From: DASQBT01 sp049578545
GTDB taxonomy: Bacteria > Pseudomonadota > Gammaproteobacteria > Burkholderiales > Thiobacillaceae
Length of the DNA stretch: 22,494 nucleotides
Direction: 5' to 3'
Assembly (NCBI GenBank): GCA_049578545.1
Contig: JBAUMF010000063.1
Location: 1 to 22,494, forward strand
Shown here: positions 1 through 7,647 of the stretch, piece after piece
Numbering within the stretch: the stretch's first letter is position 1
Layout: each line of letters starts with the position of its first letter
Position numbers and translations under genes: made by a program
Notes under the pieces: generated by a model
The model's database searches: none
Told to the model about the DNA's origin: nothing
What the model saw: the letters and a program-made list of their open reading frames with translations, nothing else

Positions 1-211
1 CCCCCCCCACTACTGCTCCGGCGGCTGTACCCACATTGCTCTTGGTCCCTTCAATGTTGACCACGCGTACCGATTCGACGATACCCATTCGAACTTCCTG
101 CTCGGACCGAGCCTGTTCACGGCTGTAATCCGTGCTGCCTAGCCCGCCCGGGCAGCCGCTTAGAATGAAAGCTGATGCAGCAACAAGTGTAAGGGTGGCA
201 AGTGACTTCAT
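1..211 (-). CDS. Glycine-zipper outer-membrane lipoprotein, SlyB-like (partial)
   Basis: The gene is cut by the left window edge, leaving about 70 N-terminal residues. The start is MKSLATLTLVAASAF followed by the lipobox LSGC with the lipid-modified Cys at residue 20, so it should be exported and lipidated. After a short charged linker comes GIVESVRVV and then a Gly/Ala-rich stretch (VGTAAGAVVGG), the usual opening of a glycine-zipper 2TM domain as in SlyB/PcP lipoproteins. The run of eight C bases at the window edge encodes glycines on the minus strand. A strong Shine-Dalgarno (GAGAGG, 7 nt before ATG) sits in the 13-nt gap after the upstream kinase gene, so the two are probably co-transcribed. 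The family name is inferred from the N-terminus only, because the zipper itself is mostly outside the window. Confidence 0.75.
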   Translation of the reverse strand, partial: MKSLATLTLVAASAFILSGCPGGLGSTDYSREQARSEQEVRMGIVESVRVVNIEGTKSNVGTAAGAVVGG

Positions 212-224
212 GATGGGACCTCTC

Positions 225-1157
225 TTAAATTCGGTAGTCGAAGGATTCGACAAAACGGGTTTCAATTTCAAGTCGGCTGGGAGCATGGTTCTGCCCGCCG
301 CGGCTTTCGATCTTAATGGCACCCATCAGACTGGCCAAGCGACCGGTAGTTTCCCAGTCCATGCCATTAACAATGCCATAAAGCAGGCCGGCACGGAAGG
401 CATCGCCGCAGCCTGTCGGGTCGACAATCTCGCGAACGGGAGCAGTCGGTATCTCGATAGCCCGGCCATCGACATAGAACTGGGATCCTTCGCCTCCCTT
501 GGTCACGATCAGACATTTGACCTCTCCTGCCAGTTGTTGCAGGGTCTGGCCTGTGCGCGTTTGCAGTAGCTCGGCTTCGTAATCATTCAGGGTCACGTAA
601 TGAGCCTGGCGAACCATCTGCATCAATTCGTCGCCGTTAAACAGCGGCATGCCCTGTCCCGGATCAAACACAAACGGAATATTGGCATGGTGAAACTGCT
701 CGCAATGCCTCAGCATGCCCTCGCGGCCATCCGGGGAAACGATCCCCAGCCTGATGTCGTTTGCAGATCCTGCGTCGTTCAGGTGGGACTGGTTCATTGC
801 GCCGGGGTGAAAGGCAGTGATCTGGTTGTCCGACATGTCAGTCGTTATAAAGGCCTGTGCAGTGAAACTCCCTCCGACCTGGCGCACACATTCCTGACTT
901 AGCCCAAGACTTTCAAGGCGCTCTCGATAGGGCGCGAAGTCATCCCCCACTGTCGCCATGATGACAGGCTCGCCACCAAGCAATTTTAGGTTGTAGGCGA
1001 TGTTGCCCGCACAACCACCATATTCCCGACGCATGTCAGGTACCAGAAAGGATACGTTAAGGATGTGAATCTTGTCTGGCAGGATGTGATGCTTGAAGTG
1101 GTCATGAAAAACCATGATGGAATCAAAAGCCAGGGAACCGCAAATGAGTGTGCGCAT
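225..1157 (-). CDS. PfkB-family carbohydrate/adenosine kinase
   Basis: This 310-residue protein has the ribokinase/PfkB fold. PfkB signature 1 is at residues 47-62 (GGCAGNIAYNLKLLGG), an NDYE magnesium/phosphate motif is at 191-194, and signature 2 is at 246-252 (DPTGCGD), whose last Asp (D252) is the expected catalytic base. It would phosphorylate a sugar or nucleoside with ATP in the cytosol. Betaproteobacterial proteins with this N-terminus are often annotated as adenosine-kinase-like, but the substrate cannot be read from the sequence. Length is normal for the family. No Shine-Dalgarno precedes the ATG, and a TATAAT hexamer ends only 27 bp upstream, so the message may have a very short leader. 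It is followed after 13 nt by the SlyB-like lipoprotein gene. Confidence 0.85.
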   Translation of the reverse strand: MRTLICGSLAFDSIMVFHDHFKHHILPDKIHILNVSFLVPDMRREYGGCAGNIAYNLKLLGGEPVIMATVGDDFAPYRERLESLGLSQECVRQVGGSFTAQAFITTDMSDNQITAFHPGAMNQSHLNDAGSANDIRLGIVSPDGREGMLRHCEQFHHANIPFVFDPGQGMPLFNGDELMQMVRQAHYVTLNDYEAELLQTRTGQTLQQLAGEVKCLIVTKGGEGSQFYVDGRAIEIPTAPVREIVDPTGCGDAFRAGLLYGIVNGMDWETTGRLASLMGAIKIESRGGQNHAPSRLEIETRFVESFDYRI

Positions 1158-1184
1158 GATGGGGGTAATTAGAATAGTTTCTGA

Positions 1185-1190
1185 ATTATA
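1185..1190 (-). promoter_or_regulatory. Candidate -10 box for the PfkB-family kinase
   Basis: The minus strand reads a perfect TATAAT here, 27 bp upstream of the kinase ATG. That would give a leader of roughly 20 nt. No good -35 hexamer lies 16-18 bp upstream, so this is only a candidate. Confidence 0.3.
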
Positions 1191-1529
1191 AGGCGAGCCA
1201 CCGGATGCCTCGAATGGGAATCAGCGGGTAGTGTTTGCAGGGAAGCAGGCCATGATTTTGTGGATAGGGCGGATTGCTTCCGTGTCCTTGGGTAGGTCGT
1301 ATCCAGCAACAATAGAACAGGATGCCCCGGGGGATTCGAGACTGGATTGGCTTAGATGGTATGGCGGTAATTTGCAAGAGTGACAAACTGGGTAAAACGA
1401 TTTCCGCGCATCAACAAGCTAAGCACGATCCTGGATGCAAACCCGAATTTCCACGTTGATCAAGGGAGAAGCCGCTGTATTTTGAACTGAGCTGCTGCTT
1501 GTCGCCGAATTTCCTTTTCGAAAATGCAA

Positions 1530-1550
1530 GCTGGGCCGAACTTGGCCAGC
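1530..1550 (-). terminator. Terminator-like hairpin after the FimV-like gene
   Basis: On the minus strand, GCTGGCC and GGCCCAGC flank a 6-nt loop, starting 1 nt after the FimV-like stop codon. The stem has a single-base bulge. It is followed by TTGCATTTTCG, which is T-rich but not a clean U tract, so termination is plausible rather than certain. Confidence 0.35.
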
Positions 1551-1551
1551 A

Positions 1552-3120
1552 TCAAGTCTGCGACCCGTCCATCTGGATCGTGCGCAACAACATGATCTCG
1601 CGGAAAGTGGGGGGATCAAAACCGACGCGTGTGCCCCCGCGCCGGTCAAAAATCAAGTCATCGAGGTAGGCCTGGCACTCGGGTGATTTCCAAAGGCGTT
1701 TGAGTTCGGAGAGAACGTGGGGATAGGCCTCCAGCCCGGCAGCTGCGGGACCTGGCTCGTCTTCATACGGATCGGAGACGCGGATATTGAAGTATTGCTT
1801 GCACGTCTTGCCTGATTCAGCATATTCCTTGGCCATTTTGTTGCGCTTGAGCAGGTCCAGCAATAGCATCCACGGTATGGGTGACTCATCTGGGGCAGTG
1901 CGCACATGCTCCTGCAGCAGGTCGATGGCCAGATCAGCATGGCCGTGGGCCATAAACACTTCAACTTCATCAACCACGCTGTCGTCGACTTCAACGCCGT
2001 CTTCTCCCGCCCACTTGATTGTCCGTGAAGGTGGAAGGACGGCAGGTTGAGATACCGGTTCAACGATTTTTTCAGGCATCGATGTTGCAGAAACCGGCTC
2101 GTCAGGAGTGGCGGAAAGCGCGTCCACTTCGCCTGCTGGTGCGGGTTTGACTACCGTGGTTGGCGCGGACCATAGTTCCTTTTCAGCATTTGGTGGAATG
2201 GCTTGGCGCTTGTTGCGCCAGCGGGGTGTCGCAAGCAGTGCGCCTGTTGCAAGCAAGGCGAATGCAAGTAGCCACCATAGCCATGAGTGGGTGTCGTCTG
2301 CTATGGATGGCTTGGCTGCCGGCAGGTGGAGTGCCTCCTTTCTTTCAAGCTCGGCATTGCGACGTTGTAGGTTCGAGAGTTGTTGCTCCAGGTAAGCCAG
2401 CTTGTGGTTCAGGGATGCATTCTCGTCTGACAGTTCGGTTGGGTTGGGCGGGATGTCCTTGTACCTGCCCGGCTCAGGCAGGCCCATGTCCATGCGCAGG
2501 CCAAAACTACCGATATCCGCGATACCGGAGCGGTGGCCGGAGAGTATCAATCTGGGGCCAGATTTTGTGGTATGGGCCCGTCGTGAGGGGCGTTGCTCCC
2601 GGGCAGGAAATGATGGCTTCCTGCGGCGAGCTTTATGGAGGGAAGGTGTTTGATGTTCCGGGGGCCGGGTTGCCACGGGTTGCAGCGGCGCCAAAGCCAC
2701 TGCTTCGGGGCTTGTGGCCGATGCAACAGGTAGGTCGGCAGTCTGGGGCGGATCGATCAAGACCAGATATTGGCGAGCAAGGCGCTGAGGACAGTCGGTG
2801 GTTACGTTGATTGCCACGGCAGGATCATTGATTGGGCGACGGGAGGTCAGCAAGAGACGCGTGCGATCCCTGCTCTTTTGTAAGGTAATCGTGACTCCCT
2901 CAACATTGGGCAGGCCGGCATCTGCACCCGGCTTAACTTCAAAGCACTTTTCATCTATCTCTTCTTCCGGGCCGGCAATGAGGTCGATGCTGGCTGCAAG
3001 CGGTTGCCCCAAATAGGACTGCAGCCTGATGTCACCAAGACCCAGTGCCCAGGACGTTGATGACCCTGCCAGCACGCAGGTCAACAAGGTCGGGGAGAAA
3101 CAGCGCTGAAAAAGGTTCAA
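1552..3120 (-). CDS. FimV/HubP-like membrane protein with TPR-like C-terminus
   Basis: The 522-residue protein starts with a signal peptide that likely ends after SWA (residue 25). A FimV N-terminal domain follows (ALGLGDIRLQSYLGQPLAA at 25-43, through about 124). A Pro/Arg-rich linker, a coiled coil at about 229-264, one transmembrane helix at about 279-298 and an acidic cytoplasmic region come next. From about 383 the sequence (VDEVEVFMAHGHADLAIDLLQEHV) resembles the TPR-like C-terminal part of FimV/HubP. These proteins organise the cell pole and type IV pili. I see no LysM peptidoglycan-binding motif, and the protein is shorter than Pseudomonas FimV, so it may be a reduced form. The start is TTG: no ATG or GTG occurs before the signal peptide, and no strong Shine-Dalgarno is visible. 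It follows dgkA after 61 nt. Confidence 0.75.
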   Translation of the reverse strand: MNLFQRCFSPTLLTCVLAGSSTSWALGLGDIRLQSYLGQPLAASIDLIAGPEEEIDEKCFEVKPGADAGLPNVEGVTITLQKSRDRTRLLLTSRRPINDPAVAINVTTDCPQRLARQYLVLIDPPQTADLPVASATSPEAVALAPLQPVATRPPEHQTPSLHKARRRKPSFPAREQRPSRRAHTTKSGPRLILSGHRSGIADIGSFGLRMDMGLPEPGRYKDIPPNPTELSDENASLNHKLAYLEQQLSNLQRRNAELERKEALHLPAAKPSIADDTHSWLWWLLAFALLATGALLATPRWRNKRQAIPPNAEKELWSAPTTVVKPAPAGEVDALSATPDEPVSATSMPEKIVEPVSQPAVLPPSRTIKWAGEDGVEVDDSVVDEVEVFMAHGHADLAIDLLQEHVRTAPDESPIPWMLLLDLLKRNKMAKEYAESGKTCKQYFNIRVSDPYEDEPGPAAAGLEAYPHVLSELKRLWKSPECQAYLDDLIFDRRGGTRVGFDPPTFREIMLLRTIQMDGSQT

Positions 3121-3181
3121 GATATTACCGAATAATTAAATGGCCCAATTAACTGGTATTCGGATCTTGATTACTGGAGCT

Positions 3182-3556
3182 TTAGGCAAAAAGTACGCTC
3201 AGCCAAACAATCAAGACATTCAACAGAGCCAACATGACAGCGGCTGATCCCATGTCCTTTGCCCGTTTCGCCAGTTCATTGGTTTCTGGGGAGGCCTTGT
3301 CCACGATGGCCTCAATACCTGAATTCAGCAATTCAACCATTAATACCAGCAAGACCGAACCGGAAAGCAAGGCCCTTTCTACCCCTGTCTTGCCCAATAG
3401 GAATGCAAGCGGAAGCATGATTGCGGCAAGCAGGGCCTCCTGTCGAAAGGCGTCTTCATGGAGGAAAGCTGCTTTGAAGCCATCAATGGAATAGAAGAAA
3501 GCGTTCCAAATTCGCCTGAGGCCGGTCTTACCCTTGAAGGGGGAGGGAGGGGTCAT
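3182..3556 (-). CDS. dgkA: Diacylglycerol kinase
   Basis: The protein has 124 residues, the family size (E. coli DgkA is 122). DgkA is an integral membrane kinase of the inner membrane that converts diacylglycerol to phosphatidic acid, recycling the lipid left by membrane-derived glucan synthesis. The signature VELLNSGIEAIVD spans residues 74-86. E75, N78 and E82 match the metal and catalytic residues of the E. coli enzyme, and RAKDMGSAAV (98-107) carries the conserved Lys-Asp pair. Three membrane helices are visible. It lies 70 nt downstream of gcvPB on the same strand. No Shine-Dalgarno is seen before the ATG, but no alternative start fits. Confidence 0.93.
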   Translation of the reverse strand: MTPPSPFKGKTGLRRIWNAFFYSIDGFKAAFLHEDAFRQEALLAAIMLPLAFLLGKTGVERALLSGSVLLVLMVELLNSGIEAIVDKASPETNELAKRAKDMGSAAVMLALLNVLIVWLSVLFA

Positions 3557-3626
3557 GGGGGCAAATTATGCCGGAGGGAGGTACGGGCACGCTAGGGCGG
3601 ACCATAGATGTCTGGTTTGGTTGAGG

Positions 3627-5072
3627 TTAAATTTTGTAAGACAAATCCAGTTCACGCGCTGCTTTTACGTCATCCAGTCTGCGTACCGGTTGGGTATAGG
3701 GTGCCCCCTTGACCAGGTCGGGCTGGCTGTAAGCCTCGTCCTTGATCTTGATGCAGGCCTCGACAAACGCATCCAGCGTTTCCTTGCTTTCCGTTTCGGA
3801 AGGTTCGATCAGCAGGCATTCAGGCACCAGCAGCGGGAAGTAGGTGGTGGGTGCATGGAAGCCGTAATCGAGCAATCGCTTGGCGAAGTCCATGGCGGTA
3901 ATGCCGGTTTCGTCCTTGAGTTTCTTCAGGGTGATGATGAATTCGTGGCTCGCGCGCCGGGTCGGGTAGGCAGGATCAAAACCGGCCTGGCGCATGCGGG
4001 CCAGCAGGTAATTGGCATTCAAGGTCGCAAACTCGGCGACGCGGTGCATGCCTTCCGCACCCAGCATGCGTGCATACACATAGGCCCGCAACAGCACACC
4101 GGCATTGCCGCCGTTCGCACTCATGCGGCCGATGGACTGGGGCAGGTCAGCCTCGACTGCATTACGGTAAGTTCCGTTGTCATTGATCACCACAGGCACC
4201 GGCACGAAGGGCAACAGGTGCTGGGCGACGCCGACCGGACCGGCACCAGGGCCGCCGCCGCCGTGCGGGGTGGAAAAGGTTTTATGCAGGTTCATGTGGA
4301 TGACGTCAAACCCCATGTCACCCGGCCGCACGCGGCCAAGTATGGCATTGAGGTTGGCGCCATCGTAATAGAGCAGCCCGCCCGCCTCGTGGACAATCTG
4401 CCGGATATCCTGAATGGCCTTTTCAAACACACCCAGTGTGGAAGGATTGGTCAGCATGAGTCCGGCGGTCTGCGGCCCCACGGCTGCTTTCAGCGCAGCC
4501 AGTTCGACATTGCCTTCACGGTCAGTCGGGATCTCCTTCACCGTGTAGCCGCACATGACCGCCGTGGCCGGGTTGGTGCCGTGCGCCGCATTGGGCACGA
4601 GGATTTCCGCACGGGCACGGTCGCCGCGGGACTCGTGATAGGCACGGATCATTGCAATCCCGGCAAATTCGCCCTGCGCGCCTGCCATCGGCGCAAGCGA
4701 TACGCCCGCCATGCCGGTCACATCCTTGAGCATTTCCTGCAGCTCGAACATGCATTGCAGGAAGCCCTGTCCCGTCTCAGCGGGCGCGTGCGGGTGGCGT
4801 GCCAGAAACTGCGGCAGCGTTGCGAGTGAATTACATGCGCGCGGATTGTATTTCATGGTGCAGGAACCGAGCGGATAGAACTGTGTGTCGATGGAGAAGT
4901 TCTTCTGACTCAGACGGGTGTAGTGGCGCACCACGTCAAGTTCCGAACACTCGGGCAAGCCGGGTGGCTGATCGCGCAGCAGGTTCGGCGGCAGATCGGA
5001 TAGAGTGGAGTCCCCCGACGGAATCTGGGCGTGGGCCGCGCAGCCTGGATGGGAATGGTCAAATATCAGCAT
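3627..5072 (-). CDS. gcvPB: Glycine dehydrogenase (decarboxylating) subunit 2, P-protein C-terminal half
   Basis: The 481-residue protein is the PLP-carrying half of a two-subunit P-protein. P-protein decarboxylates glycine and passes the aminomethyl group to the lipoyl arm of GcvH. The PLP lysine is K264 in HMNLHKTFSTPHGGGG (259-273). Other family blocks are FYPLGSCTMKYNPR (65-78), MLTNPSTLGVFE (206-217) and YYDGANLNAILG (235-246). Length suits the split form. Many gamma- and betaproteobacteria carry one fused GcvP of about 950 residues, so the split form is a lineage marker. A modest Shine-Dalgarno (AAAGG) precedes the ATG by 10 nt. Unusually, tpx separates this gene from gcvPA. Confidence 0.95.
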   Translation of the reverse strand: MLIFDHSHPGCAAHAQIPSGDSTLSDLPPNLLRDQPPGLPECSELDVVRHYTRLSQKNFSIDTQFYPLGSCTMKYNPRACNSLATLPQFLARHPHAPAETGQGFLQCMFELQEMLKDVTGMAGVSLAPMAGAQGEFAGIAMIRAYHESRGDRARAEILVPNAAHGTNPATAVMCGYTVKEIPTDREGNVELAALKAAVGPQTAGLMLTNPSTLGVFEKAIQDIRQIVHEAGGLLYYDGANLNAILGRVRPGDMGFDVIHMNLHKTFSTPHGGGGPGAGPVGVAQHLLPFVPVPVVINDNGTYRNAVEADLPQSIGRMSANGGNAGVLLRAYVYARMLGAEGMHRVAEFATLNANYLLARMRQAGFDPAYPTRRASHEFIITLKKLKDETGITAMDFAKRLLDYGFHAPTTYFPLLVPECLLIEPSETESKETLDAFVEACIKIKDEAYSQPDLVKGAPYTQPVRRLDDVKAARELDLSYKI

Positions 5073-5086
5073 CGTATTGAACCTTT

Positions 5087-5159
5087 AACCACAAAGCACA
5101 CGAAGGACACCAACAAATCTTCTTTATCAAGCTTTGTGCTCTTCGTGACCTTAGTGGTT
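5087..5159. repeat. Intergenic inverted repeat A (tpx-gcvPB spacer, type 1)
   Basis: Arms at 5087-5114 and 5132-5159 (28 nt each) are imperfect inverted copies with about 21 of 28 positions matching. The 17-nt loop is AT-rich. Each arm begins AACCAC and holds further purine-rich blocks (AAAGCACACGAAGG; AAGGTCACGAAG). It fills most of the 94-bp spacer. The arms resemble those of repeat D (7648-7714). It could act as an mRNA-stabilising or processing hairpin, or be a member of a dispersed repeat family. Confidence 0.7.
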
Positions 5160-5166
5160 CTGCTTG

Positions 5167-5667
5167 TTACTTCAAAACCGCCAGTGCGGCATCGTAATCG
5201 GGTTCCTGCTTGATCTCGGGAACCAGCTCAGCGTGTCGTACTTTGTTGTTCTCGTCCAGCACCACTACGGCGCGGGCACAAACGCCGGTGAGCGGACCGC
5301 TATGAATATCCACACCGTAATCCTTCTTGAATTCCCAGCCACGCATGGTCGACAGGGTAGTTACATTGTCGAGTTTCTCGACCGAACAGAATCGACCTGA
5401 TGCAAATGGAAGGTCAGCGGAGATAACGAGTACCACGGTGTTCGTCAGTCCGGCTGCAGCGCTGTTGAACTTACGGGTGGATTCAGCACAGACGCCAGTA
5501 TCCAGGGAAGGCACGATATTGAGAATCTTGCGTTTGCCCGCAAAATCGACCAGGGAAACATCGGCTAGATCCTTGTTCACCAGCCTGAAATTCGGCGCAG
5601 TATCGCCGACTTTAGGGAAAGTGCCGGCCACTTCAATGGGGTTGCCACCTAAGGTTACTTTCGTCAT
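5167..5667 (-). CDS. tpx: Thiol peroxidase (atypical 2-Cys peroxiredoxin)
   Basis: This 166-residue protein reduces hydroperoxides using thioredoxin as electron donor. The peroxidatic cysteine is C60 in PSLDTGVC (53-60) and the resolving cysteine is C94 in GRFC. Both align with C61 and C95 of E. coli Tpx. A further Cys is at 130. Length is normal. A clean Shine-Dalgarno (GGAG, 6 nt before ATG) supports the start. The gene sits inside the glycine-cleavage cluster, between the two P-protein genes, with an inverted repeat on each side. In related genomes I recall tpx beside the DUF3426 gene instead (from memory, not checked). It should be co-transcribed with gcvPA and so fall under the glycine riboswitch unless it has its own promoter. 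Confidence 0.95.
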   Translation of the reverse strand: MTKVTLGGNPIEVAGTFPKVGDTAPNFRLVNKDLADVSLVDFAGKRKILNIVPSLDTGVCAESTRKFNSAAAGLTNTVVLVISADLPFASGRFCSVEKLDNVTTLSTMRGWEFKKDYGVDIHSGPLTGVCARAVVVLDENNKVRHAELVPEIKQEPDYDAALAVLK

Positions 5668-5697
5668 CTTGATCTCCTTCAGTTCTTACAGAGAGGA

Positions 5698-5744
5698 AAG
5701 GAGGAAAACGCGCGAAGGGGTTCTCTTGTCCCCCCGCCCTCCTT
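5698..5744. repeat. Intergenic inverted repeat B (gcvPA-tpx spacer, type 2)
   Basis: The outer stem AAGGAGG (5698-5704) pairs with CCTCCTT (5738-5744), and an inner GGGG/CCCC pair surrounds a 9-nt loop. The spacer is 98 bp. Read on the minus strand, one arm contains GAGGGC, then six purines, then ACAAGA. The matching arm of repeat C has the same pattern, so B and C are probably copies of one element. Confidence 0.6.
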
Positions 5745-5765
5745 GTTCAAAGTCAAATTATGGAA

Positions 5766-7139
5766 TCATTTCCTGGCACAGGGCGGAGGCTCATTCAATT
5801 TGGCCACGATGCGCTGCATTTGATCGGCGTATCTGTCCAGATCGGCATCAGTCTTGGTTTCGGTGGCGCACACAAGAATGGCATTACGCAGCTCAGGGTA
5901 GTCGCGCGACAGGTCATAACCACCCAGGATTCCCTGGCCCAGCAGGGCATGCAAGAGCTTGCCGTTTGATACATTGGTGCGAATCACAGCTTCATGAAAA
6001 CACGCACCACTGAATACTTTTTCTGCTCCCGCCTTAATCAGCTTGTCGACGAGCGACAGGGTGTTGGCATGCGATGCCTTTGCCACGCGGTCAAGTCCCT
6101 TGGGCCCCAGCAAGCTCATGTAAATCGTGGAAGCGGTGACCACCAGGCCCTGATTGGTGCAAATGTTGGACGTCGCCTTCGATCGGCGGATATGTTGTTC
6201 GCGGGCTTGCAGGGTAAGAGTAAAGCCCGGCTTCCCATCGAGGTCGACCGTACGGCCGACAATACGGCCCGGCATCTGGCGGACAAATTCTTCCTTGCAG
6301 CACATGAAGCCATAGTAGGGGCCGCCGGATGACAGAGGTGCGCCAAGGGGCTGCCCGTCACCTACTGCAATATCGGCACCGGTTGTTCCCCACTTGCCCG
6401 GGGCCTTCAACGCGACCAGCGTCATCGGGTTGACCAGCGCTATTGCGAGCAGCTTGTTTGCATGTGCCCAGTTGGTCAGCACATCGACATCCTCCAACAC
6501 GCCAAAGAAGTTGGGCTGCGGAATCACCAGGGCGGCGCAGCCTTCGGGAGTCTGCGGCAGTACGGTGCGGCCGCTGGCCGGGTCGTGATCGACCGGAACC
6601 AGTTCGATCTTCTGATTCTTCACAATATCGCGGCAGGCAGCCCGGTAGAGGGGGTGAACCACTTTGGGCATCAGCACTTTGCGCGCGCCGGACTTGTTGG
6701 CACGCACCGCCATCAGCACGGCTTCAGCCAGACCGGAACCCCCGTCGTAGAGTGAGGCATTGGACACATCCAGACCGGTCAGCCGCGTCATCATGGTCTG
6801 GTATTCGTAGATCAGCTGCAGCGTGCCCTGCGAGGCCTCCGCCTGATAGGGCGTATAGGCCGAATAGAATTCGCCGCGCGTGGCGATCTGCCAGACTGCT
6901 GCCGGAATATGGTGTTCGTAAGCCCCCGCGCCCAGGAAATTGAGATAGCGCCCATCCGCTTCGGCCCGCTCCAGCATCAGGCGCGAGATTTCCATTTCGC
7001 TTGCACCTGCGGGCACCTTGGTCAGCTTGCCAGCCATGAGTGATGGAGGAATTTCATCGAACAAGTCGTCGATGCTCTTTGCTCCGATGACGGAGAGCAT
7101 CTCCCTGATATCGTGTTCCGTGTGGGGAATAAAGGGCAT
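5766..7139 (-). CDS. gcvPA: Glycine dehydrogenase (decarboxylating) subunit 1, P-protein N-terminal half
   Basis: The 457-residue protein is the partner of GcvPB; together they form the P-protein. It begins MPFIPHTEHDIREML and contains the family blocks FLGAGAYEHHIPA (68-80), FYSAYTPYQAEASQG (91-105) and NASLYDGGSGLAEA (126-139). It lacks the PLP lysine, as expected for this half. Length is normal. It is preceded by gcvH (91-bp spacer) and followed by tpx (98-bp spacer). No strong Shine-Dalgarno is visible before the ATG, although the start matches the family. Confidence 0.95.
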   Translation of the reverse strand: MPFIPHTEHDIREMLSVIGAKSIDDLFDEIPPSLMAGKLTKVPAGASEMEISRLMLERAEADGRYLNFLGAGAYEHHIPAAVWQIATRGEFYSAYTPYQAEASQGTLQLIYEYQTMMTRLTGLDVSNASLYDGGSGLAEAVLMAVRANKSGARKVLMPKVVHPLYRAACRDIVKNQKIELVPVDHDPASGRTVLPQTPEGCAALVIPQPNFFGVLEDVDVLTNWAHANKLLAIALVNPMTLVALKAPGKWGTTGADIAVGDGQPLGAPLSSGGPYYGFMCCKEEFVRQMPGRIVGRTVDLDGKPGFTLTLQAREQHIRRSKATSNICTNQGLVVTASTIYMSLLGPKGLDRVAKASHANTLSLVDKLIKAGAEKVFSGACFHEAVIRTNVSNGKLLHALLGQGILGGYDLSRDYPELRNAILVCATETKTDADLDRYADQMQRIVAKLNEPPPCARK

Positions 7140-7162
7140 GGCTAGTTCAATCTCTGCGTCAA

Positions 7163-7220
7163 GGAGGACATGAGGAAAACAGAAAGGCGGCTAGCCGTTG
7201 TTCTTGTCCTCTTGCCCTCC
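7163..7220. repeat. Intergenic inverted repeat C (gcvH-gcvPA spacer, type 2)
   Basis: Arms at 7163-7176 (GGAGGACATGAGGA) and 7207-7220 match in inverted orientation at 12 of 14 positions. A perfect 10-bp palindrome, CGGCTAGCCG (7188-7197), sits in the loop. The spacer is 91 bp. The minus-strand sequence of the second arm, continued through GGACAAGA, resembles repeat B. Confidence 0.65.
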
Positions 7221-7230
7221 TCGTTAACAT

Positions 7231-7620
7231 TTAGTGGGCCTCCGTGGCAATCTGGGCTTTGTAGCTCCCCGCATCCAGCAGGCCATCTACATCGCCCGCG
7301 TTGCTTGGCTTCATCCTGAACATCCATGCGCCGTAAGGGTCCTGGTTGATCCTTTCAGGTGAGCCTTCCACTTCACTGTTGGCGGCGATCACTTCCCCGG
7401 CCACCGGAGCATATACATCAGAAGCGGCTTTCACGGATTCGACAACTGCGCATTCCTCGCCAGCGCCCAGCACACGACCCACGGCAGGAGGCTCAATAAA
7501 CACCATGTCGCCCAGCAAATCCTGGGCGTGCTGGGTAATACCGACAGTTAGCGTACCGTCGGCTTCAACTTTCACCCATTCATGGGTCTTGGTGTATTTC
7601 AGGTCGGCTGGGATGCTCAT
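7231..7620 (-). CDS. gcvH: Glycine cleavage system H protein
   Basis: This 129-residue lipoyl carrier shuttles the aminomethyl group from P-protein to T-protein and is reoxidised by dihydrolipoyl dehydrogenase. The lipoylation site is K64 in VVESVKAASD (59-68), the same position as in E. coli. The N-terminal KYTKTHEWV and the C-terminal half (INQDPYGAWMFRM) are typical. A good Shine-Dalgarno (GGAGAG, 4 nt before ATG) supports the start. It follows gcvT after 98 bp. No gene for the L-protein (lpd) lies in the window, so it must be elsewhere. Confidence 0.97.
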   Translation of the reverse strand: MSIPADLKYTKTHEWVKVEADGTLTVGITQHAQDLLGDMVFIEPPAVGRVLGAGEECAVVESVKAASDVYAPVAGEVIAANSEVEGSPERINQDPYGAWMFRMKPSNAGDVDGLLDAGSYKAQIATEAH

Positions 7621-7647
7621 CTTTCTCTCCAGTAAACAGAATTACGA

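Larger units (their letters stand above)
1158..1551. other. 394-bp spacer without a recognised gene
   Basis: This gap lies between the FimV-like gene and the kinase. Open frames on both strands are short and give no recognisable protein. The only structure seen is a hairpin just after the FimV-like stop codon (1530-1550) and a TATAAT near the kinase start (1185-1190). It probably separates two transcription units. Confidence 0.5.

Noticed and set aside
132..569. 145-codon plus-strand frame at the left edge
   Set aside because: It runs against both the SlyB-like lipoprotein and the kinase, which have motifs and a Shine-Dalgarno.
3534..4829. Long plus-strand open frame (431 codons) antisense to gcvPB
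   Set aside because: It lies inside a clear gcvPB match, has no recognisable domain and no ribosome site. It is a typical shadow of a GC-rich gene.
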